64,000 nucleotides of DNA from Hydractinia symbiolongicarpus. Its lineage: Eukaryota; Cnidaria; Hydrozoa; Anthoathecata; Hydractiniidae. The stretch lies in contig NC_079880.1 of the NCBI RefSeq assembly GCF_029227915.1, positions 12,241,501 to 12,305,500 on the forward strand. Reading direction: 5' to 3'. Each line of letters opens with the position of its first letter. Position 1 is the stretch's first letter. Position numbers and translations under genes: made by a program. Positions 13,401 to 24,100 of this stretch are shown piece after piece. The notes below the pieces were generated by a model. That model ran no database searches. It was not told where the DNA came from and saw only the letters and a list, made by a program, of their open reading frames with translations.

Positions 13401-14983
13401 ATTTTAAACTTAGGTAGCCACGATACAAAATAACAATATGTTTATTTAGGTACTGTTTGTTTGTCACTTGCAAATCTGGAAGGTGAAGAAAGCTTTGATG
13501 CATCATTACTTGGCTATGCAGATGAAGTAGCCCAAGAGCGTATTTGCGATGACGAGTTGATTCTAATTAGAAAGTATGTCTTTTCTTCTTATGACGTGGA
13601 TTTCCATTCGATACATCGCTCTGTGTCAAAGCACAGAGATTACCTTTTAAGCCCAGGCTTGCAGGATAAAGTGACTTCATATAGTTATGCTTATATATTT
13701 AACCGAAGTGGTTCTTACTTTTTACCTGCAAATTCCCTTGGGCTAACATCTACAGTGGACTTCTCCAATTAGAAATGCCCTCAATCTCAAACACACTTTT
13801 GTCTCATTTTGTAATGGTAAGACCTACTTTGAATAAATACTTTGTCCCTTGCAAGTTTGTAATAAGTCGGGTGCATTTGTTCAAATAGATTTGACTGTGT
13901 ATGCAACCTTTTGAATTTCAACTTCTAGTCCAAAAGTGAAACCAGCTGCTTCAATCATTTTACGCGGTGCAAACGATTTCATGGTGGATGAGATGGATCG
14001 ATCAATTCACGATGCTCTGTGTGTTATAAAACGCGTGTTGGAATCGAAATCAGTTGTTCCAGGTGGTGGGTGTGTAGAAGCTGCTCTTTCTATCTATCTT
14101 GAAAATTTTGCTACTTCGCTGGTAAGTTAATCCGTCAATCTAAATGAAACTTATCTTTTTTGGTCTTCAATTATAATCTGCCAAGTTGTATCAATCTGAA
14201 AAAATAAAAATAAAAATAATAAGTAGGCAAATTTACATAAAACTTAACCTCTATAAAAGGGCTTGCTGTGCCTCCCCAGAGCTCCTTCATTCTCAGTTTT
14301 GAAACTTCTTAAAACTAAACATTCAGTCAAATAATGGAGAAATATATGTAGAACAAACCTTTTACATTTTGAAATATTTCTGAAAGTTACGTTTTTTAAA
14401 AAAATCTGTTAGTGACGAGTGATAAGCGCATGTACTATGCAAAGGTTAATATCTGACCACCAAATAATTTTAAAACTCCTCTTTTAGGCTTCACGTGAAC
14501 AATTAGCTATTGCTGAATTCGCAAACTCTCTGTTAGTCATCCCAAGGACGTTGACGGTAAATGCTGCAAAGGATTCAGCTGACCTGGTTGCTAAGTTACG
14601 CGCCTACCACAATGCCTCACAGACGCAGGAAAACAAGGCTGATTTGAAATGGTATGTGTATGAACGAACAAAAAAGAATAATCTTGACGAAATAAATCTC
14701 TTTGGATTAAGGCATCTTATGTGCAACCTAAACTACCAAGAATACTAATTTCATTTTTTCGGTGTTTTTTCTTAGGATTGGTTTAGATCTAATCAATGGC
14801 ACCATTCGTGACAACAAAAAAGCTGGTGTCTTAGAACCAGCCATGAGTAAAATCAAATGTTTGAAATTCGCAACTGAAGCAGCCATTACTATATTACGTA
14901 TTGACGACATGGTCAAAATTGAGCCGGACAAAAAAGATGATGCTAATTCGTATCAGAATGCTCGTGCTTCAGGACGATTGTAG
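4446..14983 (+). CDS. TCP1: T-complex protein 1 subunit alpha (CCT1), complete, 11 exons
   Basis: Encodes the alpha subunit of the cytosolic group II chaperonin TRiC/CCT, which folds actin, tubulin and other proteins using ATP. Exons by splice-site reading: 4446-4506, 7482-7567, 7651-7779, 9696-9793, 10143-10435, 12083-12209, 12424-12599, 13450-13573, 13929-14121, 14488-14651, 14776-14983. All introns are GT-AG, phases agree at each junction, and the total is 1659 nt (552 aa), the usual CCT1 length. Exon 1 starts [13 protein letters not shown] and ends in REQN, which joins [17 protein letters not shown] in exon 2, as in other CCT1 proteins. Nucleotide-binding motifs are [12 protein letters not shown] (about residues 33-44), NDGATIL (55-61) and GDGTTSV (86-92, with the catalytic Asp87). 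[32 protein letters not shown] and [16 protein letters not shown] are further CCT1-specific blocks. Introns 1, 3 and 5 carry transposable elements. Identification is very secure; the 5' and 3' UTR ends are not determined. Confidence 0.97.
4595..4973. mobile_element. Tc1/mariner-like MITE, copy 1 (with nested insertion)
   Basis: The terminal inverted repeat begins CAATCCTGGCCAAAATTG, and the right end is its complement. Both ends are flanked by TA (4593-4594 and 4974-4975), the Tc1/mariner target duplication. A second copy at 38349-38594 is 246 bp; this one is 379 bp because of a 130-bp insertion at 4786-4915. It lies in TCP1 intron 1. Confidence 0.8.
4786..4915. mobile_element. 130-bp foldback element nested in the mariner-like MITE
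   Basis: Aligned with the copy at 38349, this block is exactly the extra sequence, and TTT borders both sides (4783-4785 and 4916-4918), consistent with a 3-bp target duplication. Its ends are inverted repeats: CCCCCTCTCCCCCATTTC with ATGTTGAAG on the left, CTTCAACAT with GAAATGGGTGGAGAGGGGGG on the right. The middle is about 60 bp and non-coding. Confidence 0.75.
5134..5228. repeat. Array of five CCCGATCGGG-type palindromes
   Basis: Five versions of (CA)CCCGATCGGGTGA occur in both orientations within 95 bp: 5134, 5151, 5169, 5192 and 5216. The array is much more GC-rich than the surrounding intron of TCP1. Its function is unknown. Confidence 0.65.
6385..6478. mobile_element. 94-bp foldback, probable small MITE
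   Basis: TTTTTCAGG (6385-6393) is matched by CCTGAAAAA (6470-6478). Within it, GCGATCGCAC and AATCGCACAC face each other, and CACACGCCTAAA faces TTTAGGCGTGTGG, so most of the unit can pair with itself. It lies in TCP1 intron 1. Confidence 0.55.
6775..6965. repeat. Minisatellite, unit about 60 bp, family shared with 20405-20795
   Basis: About three units of AAAAACATTTCTATCGCCG, a T-rich stretch, then TAAACTTTTAAAATGCGATCT are repeated in tandem. The same unit forms a longer array inside the TIR-bounded element at 20112-20838, so the two arrays are related. It lies in TCP1 intron 1. Confidence 0.7.
9000..9573. mobile_element. 574-bp MITE flanked by TTAA
   Basis: The left end GGCGAATTTCCACTAAGCG is mirrored by CGCCTAGTGAAAAATCGCC at the right end. 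TTAA lies directly outside both ends (8996-8999 and 9574-9577), the target duplication used by piggyBac and Kolobok-type transposons. There is no transposase inside. It lies in TCP1 intron 3. Confidence 0.72.
10621..11356. repeat. Dispersed repeat, copy 1, with internally duplicated unit
   Basis: The sequence from TACTAGTCGATAAGGCC to about GTATTATTATATAGAT shares long similar blocks with 35551-36215: CCACTTAGGCAGAA, AAATAGGTTGTTTTAGAT, GACCCAGGTTT and TGGTCC(C/T)AGGTGGTCC. Within each copy a unit of about 100 bp occurs twice, recognisable by CTGA(C/T)CAAGAAAATGTAT, then GAGATATTAGGGTTT and a TGACGTCA-like motif. No coding sequence is visible. It lies in TCP1 intron 5. The class is not identified. 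Confidence 0.65.
13637..13751 (+). ncRNA. Possible H/ACA-type snoRNA (3' half) in TCP1 intron 8
   Basis: A box-H-like AGATTA (13637-13642) precedes a stem in which AGCCCAGG (13650-13657) pairs with CCTTGGGCT (13736-13744, one bulge). After an internal loop (CTT against AAATTC), GCAGG (13661) pairs with CCTGC (13725-13729), and the stem continues through TAAA/TTTA. The stem is followed one base later by ACA (13746-13748) plus three bases, as in H/ACA RNAs. A pseudouridylation-pocket-like loop is therefore present. The 5' hairpin is weak: only CTGTG/CACAG (13621-13636) is clear. Vertebrate TCP1 introns host H/ACA snoRNAs (SNORA20, SNORA29), which makes the location suggestive. Confidence 0.42.
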
Positions 14984-17900
14984 ACACAGAAGATGGTCTA
15001 ATAGAAGATGTTTAGTGACACGCGACTTCCTTTCCTCAGATGCAGCTGTAATAAGTACTCTTTAAAATGTTGTACCGAATCTGTCGTTCTCATAAAAGAT
15101 GTTCGTACATAAAAAAAATTTGTTGTTGTAATCAAAAAAAAATTATCAAGGAAGAATTATTTCCAGTGACAAAACTTTTCTCTATTAAAAAATGCGAAAA
15201 ATTAAAACTCTTAGGCTGTTCCTTTGTTCAACGTTGATATTCCGTGTTTTGCAATAGGGCTGATACCTAGACGTCGTCCCCAGGCTCCTCAATCTCTTAA
15301 ACCGTAGCCATGGAGTGGTCTTTAATTTGCCCTTATTAAGCAAAACTCCCAAGTAACGATGTTGTCAGTCAACCGCTTAGATTTGTAGCAACATGACATT
15401 GTTTTTTTCTTTAATTACCACAACCAAAAAAGAATTCATAACCAAAAATTCCATTTTAACGATTGCTTGGATGAACACGTGCTTTATCAAAATGTTTTGA
15501 CTCGGTTAGTTTACGTCTATAATGCATAAAAACAATAAACCGCAAAAAACAGTTACATAAATGACTTGATAATAAAAGAAAATACCTTAAAAAAAGAAAT
15601 GAAGAGGCCTTGATTGAATAAGGACCGACACTAGCCAGTTCCTCTGCGTATTGTCACGTAATGTCAATTCTTTTTCGTACGTACGTGGTGAGAAATCGTA
15701 CACGCCTCCGATTTTTAACATATCGAGACAGGAATTTGCCAAATCAATTATGTCTTTATTTTTCAATTTTCTGTTTTTTGATTTGAACAAAGTTTCACAC
15801 AGTAAACAGTTTAAACAGTTTTCAGTTCTTATACATTCTAAAAGGAGCACCCTTGTGACAACCAAATTTAATAGTGTGCTTTTTTGCTATTGTCTCTACT
15901 ATGCTCTACTACCAAAAAAGCCTTTAGTCAATTTCTATTGCATATGTGCAGAGCTGGAGACGAAGTTGATTATTGGCAGAAGGAAATGATGGAATTCTTA
16001 TGTCTCCTTCTACAAAAAAATAATGGATAGTCAGTAAACACTAGAGTATGGAGAGACGAAATACACAATATTGACAAGTAAAAAGGTGTAAATGCGCAAA
16101 TCGTGACCGTGTTCACGCTTTTAGTAAGGGGCATTTGTTTTTTATTTACAAGAATTTGAGCAATGACTTAAAACGACCATAATGGTGTTCTCCCAGCTTG
16201 CTCTCTTGCGGTACAAAAAGAAGGCCGGAAGTGACGATTCTGTTTTGATCTTTACTATGTCGGCTGGCTTTATTTGTCATTTACCTGAGTGCTATGGAGG
16301 AACGAGTGGATTCTTGATAAAAGAGTGTCCACACTGCCTGTTGAGCCAACATGACCTGCGTGAAGTTAATTTGTATATAGCTAGTAAGTTTATTTATGAA
16401 TAGACGACAAAAATGTATATGTTCTGTATAGCTACATTGATAAAGCTGGCTAGCTTGCTGAATTTTTAGTCTATTACAAGCAGATCAGCACAAAGGCATT
16501 AAGATTAAGCAATGTTGCTGACAACATCCTGATAAGTATGGATATGGGATATGGACAGAAGACAGCTAAAAAAAAAAAACAGCAGAGGACAACACACAAA
16601 GGACAAACTTCTAACTACTAGCTAGACTGTTCATTTACATTATTTTTATTTCTCTATTGTTCTAAGCACAGGAAAATACACATGTATAGCTATATATCTT
16701 TTTTTAAATTAACATTAGAATGATTTAAATTTTTGACTTAGCTAGCTAGCTATATATATGTCTGATTTTTTAGATATATACCAATAGAAAATCTAAAACA
16801 TCAATGAAAGTAAACCTTGTAACTGATTGCACATGTTCACATGATTATCAACATGAAGAATGTTTTTATCTACAACATTTTTATTGTTTGGCATATTTCA
16901 CTGCAGATATTAGGCCACCATCAAAACTATGTTCGGTTTGTGTCATTTCTAATTATAAAAGTGACTCGGTCGGTCGGATAAAAATTTTTCCCGAAAAATT
17001 ACAAAAATACTATATTTCACAGCCATATTTTGTTATTTATTTTCAATGTACGCCAGCGGGTTTTTTAGCCTCTGTTTCAAGTCTCATTTTTGTCAATCAA
17101 CGTCGTTCCCATGGTTTTAGTTTATATTCCGGTATAAATGCGAAGCAGAAAAATGTAGCACTGAGTACCGCAGCACAGTCCCTTATCGAAATAACATTCG
17201 GACGTAACAACGGTAATTTGGAGGACCGCTGAAAAGGTAAAAGGTAAATTTTGTTGCGTGTTGAAGATTTTTCGTGGATTGTTTGGTTTATTTTTTACAA
17301 ATTTACTGACTTCCTGACTCGGCTTTCGTCTTTAAAGTGAGTTGGTCTGGTGACGCTAACCAATTATATTTTTGAGGGTGGCCTTATCATGGCAATAGCA
17401 TGGCTAAAACATGGTGCATAGTATAGTCACTGCTATTAATGTCCAAATTGAAACAAGTTTGTTGCAAAGATTTATAAACCTTTTTAAATGTTTAAATTTT
17501 CTGCAGTAAGCCTTTCTGGATTTAACAAATGTGTTGCATGCAGTAAAATGCGGAAGCTAGCTGTAGAAAGGTCTTTTTCAGCCCATTTCTTTCTACAGAA
17601 ACATTTTGAGGCTTTAAACTATCATTGAGTGTAGATGGATAAGTTCTGATTAACATATATTTATATAAAGTGGTAATAATACCTTTGTGCAAAGAAATAG
17701 ACTGAAAAGGACCTTACTTCACCTAGCGCCTGCATCTTTTTGCTTTTGTATTTGATCATGGCATGTGATAAATGTGATTCAGAGTAAAAAACATCCATAC
17801 ATATAACAAGTGTTATAACAAGTTACCAACGCTTTTGAGGTTTAATAATAGGTCAACAGAAAGTTTTAATGAATTCATTTAATATTTGTTATAATACTAA

Positions 17901-18171
17901 ATGTGCCAACTTAATATATATTATATATATACTACTGTTGGGAATGTACACCAGTTTAAATTTTTGTATGTTTAGGTTAATATTGTATGTTAATTTTCTA
18001 TAAGCTTAAATAGATGGCATCACACTGTTCTAAAAGTATGCACTATTTATAGTGTTTCATTCAAGTGTATCCACTATTGATTATGTTGTGTGTAAAAATA
18101 TTTTATGTTTAATATACAGAACAAGGAGAGATATTTAAAAGTAACTTGCTGTTTGTTGCTGGCTAGCAAAC
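14984..18171. other. Intergenic region between TCP1 and P4HA
   Basis: The first part should contain the TCP1 3' UTR. The remainder is AT-rich, with TAGCTAGC-like and ATATAT runs. Frames up to 142 codons exist (for example 16804-17229, +), but none has a recognisable motif. The last 100 bp before the P4HA start may contain a splice acceptor (ATATACAG at about 18112-18119), so a 5' UTR exon could lie upstream. Confidence 0.5.
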
Positions 18172-21100
18172 ATGAGTTTACTTGTGGTACTCTTTGCTGT
18201 AATAACATGTATCCATGCCGAGTTTTTTACGTCTATGGCAAACATGGAGCATCTGGTGCTGACAGAAAAATATATGCTTTCCAGCTTGAAAAACTATGTG
18301 GATTCAGAGGAGGAAAGATTGGCTTCTTTAAAGAAATTTATGTTGCGTGTTGATGAATCTTTAAGATATGTCAATGAAACAGATATTGGAAAGTATCTTG
18401 GAAATCCTGTTAACTCTTATCTTCTGCTGAAAAGATTTAATGTTGACTGGAGAAACTTAGAAAATCTGTTAACCCTCGATCATGCTGAAGGTAAGATTTT
18501 TACTGTATTTTACAATTTAAAAATTCATATACTATTACATATATATTAACTGTTTTTTTAGATGTCTAACTCAGCTCTACATGTAATTATTTTTTATTTT
18601 TCTGTTAAATGCCAGTGATGCTGTATATAATGCCAAATATGTTAAAAAATTTTATATATAATTTATATATATTAGTTGACTGCAAAAACAGGACATAACA
18701 TTGACACTATATATAAACAAAGGAAATTGCATGTAATGTGTAAAAAAACATTGTGTAAAACTGTGAATAATAAACTTTTATAATAGCCACCAGAAAACAT
18801 TATGTCTATTGATAAAGGATTAATTATTCATAAAATAATACAGGCTGATTATTATTTATTTATATATGGTTATTCATCACAGTCTTTTATTATCTGCTTT
18901 CTTCCTGCATATTATATATTTATTTGCTTTCCTTTAGTAATTTGAAGTCTGGATAAACATTTTTCATGCAGAATAAATAAAAAATAAAAAAAATAATAAG
19001 AGTAATATATACACTTTTTCATTTTTAATTGTTTTTTATCATTGGGACAAATTTAGTACTTGGAAAGCTTAAGTCCCCTAAACATTTCTTGAAAAGTCAC
19101 ACAAATTTCAGCCTCTTAAAAAACTGTTTTTTTTCTTCATATCTTGAAGTTATCATTCTATTTTTTGCATTCAAATTGTTTTGTCTAGTTTCAAGATACA
19201 TATAGAAATTAAGTAACTTTACCTTTGTTTTGTTTAATAACAACATTTGTATTTGTTAGCTAATGTTTTTGCAGATTACTTTGTATCACAATGTTTCAGA
19301 AATACATAATGTTCAAGCAACTTAAATATAAGCTGAACATAATAAATCGTTTTTTAAATTTCTGCATAAAATTATTTTTCCACTTAAAAGTGGAAAAATA
19401 ATTTTATGCAGAAATTTAAAAAACATGAATTATGTGAAATGAAACATTATATAAAGCAAGAGTTTTATTTCATTAAGATTATAATATTCTATTTTTGAGC
19501 ATTGTTTTTAAATTGCGATTTTTTCAGCAATAGTGAATGAAAATTTATTCATTTGAGCTACGCAGATCCAATTAGGGTCTGGGTCTACCAGACAACTTCC
19601 TGCAACATTCAACAGCCCACACAGTGTACCATGTCCCCAATTTCCTTCACATTGTTTGGGTTAACCTGGAGCTATGGTAACATTCACTCGCCTAAATTAA
19701 ATCATTTCCAAGGGAATCGAACCCTTGTCTTTTGTACAAAGAATAATAAGTATAATAAGAATAATAAGTATAATATAAAAGAGCTTTAATTTTTTTTCAA
19801 TGATAAACAAATTGCAGCATGACTTTGCTAAAATTAAATATAAATATATTCTAGTAGCAAGGACCATCTGATAAAAAAGTCACTTTAAGTGCTGCCAGCA
19901 GGTTTTATTTTGCAGAATTTTGAGAATGTTGATGAACTTAGTTTAAATTGTTTTTTCTTTCTGTATGCACATACCTAGACGTAGGGGAAATAACTATTTC
20001 TTCTGTAGGGCTGGCAACTAAATCACAGGAAGTTCATATGAGATACTGTTTATGTGTTTGTCACATTCTACACTATTGATTGTTTCTTTTATCTTCCTAT
20101 CTGTTGTTCTACAGTACTGTGAAAAGGTTTGTTAACATCGTGGTTCATGTTTATTTCATGTTACGCACGAACCATGATAGGCCACGGTGCGTATTTTTTT
20201 AACAATCGTGGACCTCACTATCATGTTTCGTGGACTACACAAACAAAAATTAAACATTACACTGTGGCGTCAACGATAGATAGCTTCTATTGTAAAACAA
20301 CAAAGACCGTATTAGTTTATCAATTAAATCAAAAACCAACGGCAAAAAAATAAGTTAACACTTGTTTTAATTTGTTGTAATAAAGCTAGCTATATAATAG
20401 ATTTTAATCGTTCGTGAATCAAAATGCAATCTAAAAAAACATTTCTATCGTCGCTTTTCATTTACATACTTTTAAAATGCAATCTAAAAAAACATTTCTA
20501 TTGTCGCTTTTCATTTAGAAACTTTTAAAGTGCGATTTAAAAAAAAACATTTCTATCGCTGATTTTTGTTTATAAACTTTTAAAATGCGATTTAAAAAAA
20601 AAACATTTCTATCACTGCTTTTCGTTTTTAAACTTTTAAAATGCAATCTAAAAAAAAATTTCTATTGACACTTTTTGTTTAAACTTTTAAAATGCGATTT
20701 TAAAATGCGATCTAAAAAACATTTCTATCGACGCTTTTCGTTTATAAACTTTTAAAATGCGACCCCAAAAACATTTCTATCGCGATTTGTGTGCACCACG
20801 CTCGTTACACGATGTTAGCAAACCTTTTCACAGTACTGTAGTTTCCTTTCATCCCAGTTAAAGACTTTTACTCCAGCTGTTGTTCGCAATTTCATTTTTC
20901 TTCAAATCTGTTTGTCACTGTGCACATATGTTCTGGAACTCCCTGCTTAAATTTCCTTTTTTTGCCTCTACATCACAATCTTTACACAGGATACCATAAA
21001 CCACATTGCTTTTTTCTTCCATCTAATTTTTATTTTTGGGTTTAGACAATGCTTCATAGTGATCTTTGTGTTGCTTTTATTCAACGAAGGATCTCGCTGG

Positions 21101-24100
21101 CACCTGGTACAAAAAGTAGAAATGGTGATGCAATGAATTTTTTTGTTGTCTCAGTTGGATCTCTTGAAATGACCCTTTACTTAACTATATATCATGTTTA
21201 AGAAATGATAAACCTTTAATAATAATACAAATACTTAACAGACAAACCTGGACAATATATTCAATAGACATTGTTTATTTCTAAATAAACATAAAGTTAT
21301 AGAGATAATTTTGGAATAGAAATCCCCATAAAAAATTCCCCATTAAAAAAATTGTTTTTTTTTACCCATCAAACCATTTTTCCTCCTAATATCCTCAAGC
21401 AAAGATTTTATTTTATTCTTCACCAACCTTAAACACATGATGGTGGTTTAGTTGTTTACAAGCTTGCTGTTTTAATAGATAAATTATATAAAAAACAAAT
21501 TTAATTTCAATTTGCTGTTGGATAAAGTAACAAACATATTTTAATGGACTTGCATAAAAGTTAAAATGAAACTACTTTAACCAAAGGTAAATAATGTTTA
21601 CCGAATAAATCATTATCTTGTTGGTTATTGGTAAAAATGTCACAAATGTTATCATGCTGTTATTTTTTACGAATAAGAATAGACCAAGCGGGTCTTGAGA
21701 TTAGCCAAAATAAGTCAACATAATAATTATCGTATATATCATATATTTATCAACAGTACACAAACATTTACCTATTCGAAATTACGAAAAAAAAAGAAAT
21801 CATTTGTCATAGCTTAAAGCTTCAACTTAATCATTGCATACACTTGTTATTCACTTGTGAGTGAATCCTTTTTGTTGGCATTATAAATTCGAGATTGGAT
21901 GAGATGATCTGAGGTCTCTAATGCACATTTTTAGGACTAGTATGCAACACATATAAATGACTTTCTGACCCTATACTTTACCGTATTTACTATATGGCGG
22001 GCCATTGCAGATAGTTGAAGTGTCAATCCATAAAGTCTTGAGCTGCCTTTACATAGTAAACAATCTGTTATTATTTTCAGTTTTATTTATATATACCACT
22101 GATTTATTGCTAAAGTTTTATACAACGTCTCATTATGGTTGCTTATTGAAAGGGGTACAAGACTGAAAATAGTGCATTAACAGTATTTCCTTTGTTAGAA
22201 TAACTACGAATATAAACAGGTGTTCAAAAATACAATAGTAGTAACTAATAACTATTAACAAAAACATTACTGACGTTAAAAAAATCACTAGTAGTCTGCT
22301 TTAAACCCTGTCATTCATCATGAATTATTTTATCTTAGATTTTACCGCAGCTTATGATGAGATGCGACCATACTTTCCATCTGATGAAGATTATGAAGGA
22401 GCCATGACAGCTTTGTTTCGATTACAAGACACCTATAACCTGCCTTCTCAAAAACTTGCGAAAGGTATAAAAATTAAAATTTGAAGCCAAATTAATTAGC
22501 ACCCCTAGGGTTTAATTACAGGTGTGTATTAGTTAGAAAATTTCAGTAAAGCCTTGTATGTAGACAATTGCTTATTTAATATTTGAGCTACTAGACCATA
22601 TGCTTATATTTAAGGAGGCTCCTATTTGAACAATGAATACATAATGTTCTAACACCAGCAAAACCGTGTTAGCAATAATTTATTTGAAAATTGTAGAAAT
22701 TGTGTTATATAAAAATTAACTATTGAAAAGAGTGTGATTATGATTATAACACAGGATTATTTGTGGTAAACTACCTAAAGTCTGATAAATATTGTGAAAT
22801 ATCATTTGTCAGAACAAATTTAATATCCCTATTCTGTATACTATAGGTATTATTCCTGGTGTTGTACAGTCGTCACCGCAAACACTTGATCCAAATGAAA
22901 TATTTGAGCTTGGTCGACATGCATATAACTTAAATGACTGGACACACTCACGTGATTGGATGAGAACTGCGTTGGCAGAAATAAGAGGTGACTCGTCAGT
23001 GTCTGCTGATCAAACAGCCACAGTTCTTGATTATTTAGCTTATTCCGAATTTAAGGTTGGTTTTAATGATGCTTTGTATTGATCAAACAAATGGTCAGTG
23101 TGCTGCAATTATGAACAACGCTGAACATTATTGTATTGGCACTTGAATAACTACAATTTTCTTCACAATAGGTCGAAACATAATAATATGCTAAATTTTT
23201 GGAAATTGTGTAAATATTAAAATTTTGGAAAAATTATTTAGTTTTAACTTATCGTTTTGTTTTGTTTTGTTTTTTTGCTTCTCTAGTCGGGAAACGTAAA
23301 AGAAGCCTTCCAGTTAACTCAAGAACTTGCAAAGCTTAGTAAGTGTTTATTCTTAGTAGCACAAAACTTTTAAAATTAACAAAAACATATAAAGTACTGT
23401 AAATGATGCAGTTTTCCCCAATACTGATTGTTTTTTCTTTTAAGCCCCTGGAGAGAAACGGATATTTAATAACCTTGAATACTATCGCCAGGAGCTACGT
23501 AAATCACAGTCAACAGGTAAGCGAGGCGACCTTGGTTTACTTGATGATACAGACTTTTATAAAAAAAACAAGCATGCTCAAGCCTACACTGAGAGTGAAG
23601 CGTCGAGAAAGAAAACTAATTTGCAAGATTATGAAAAGTTGTGCAGAGGTGAAGTGAGACAACAGGTGAGTTGGTGCAAAAACTACCGTAATCTGCCGCA
23701 AATACTTGATTAAGCCCCCAGAAAATATACTGTAAATACTTCATAAACTACCGCAAATACTTGATTAACCCTAAAAAACTACTGTAAATACTTTATGCTG
23801 CCCCAAAAAACTACTAGAAATACTTGATTAAGCCCCAAAAAACTACTGGAAATACTTGATTAAACCCCAAAAAACTACTGGAAATACTTGATTAAACCCA
23901 AAGAAACTACTGGATATACTTGATTAAGCCCCAAGGGACTTGTCAAAACTGCCTGCTTATTAAAAGGGAGGACAACTTCTAAGAATAACACTTAAACATA
24001 TTTTAATGAACAAGTTGTAATAATGCATTTGAATCATTTAATATATATAAAGGAAATAAAATTGAGAACAAAATTATCTAAGCAGTGATAAATTGCTGAG

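Noticed and set aside
13461-13772. 103-codon ORF extending past TCP1 exon 8 as a separate gene
   Set aside because: The first part is exon 8; the rest is intron 8 read-through and overlaps the snoRNA-like structure.
16804-17232. 142-codon ORF between TCP1 and P4HA
   Set aside because: It starts with ATG and has several cysteines, but no domain or splice context could be recognised and composition matches the surroundings; left as intergenic.
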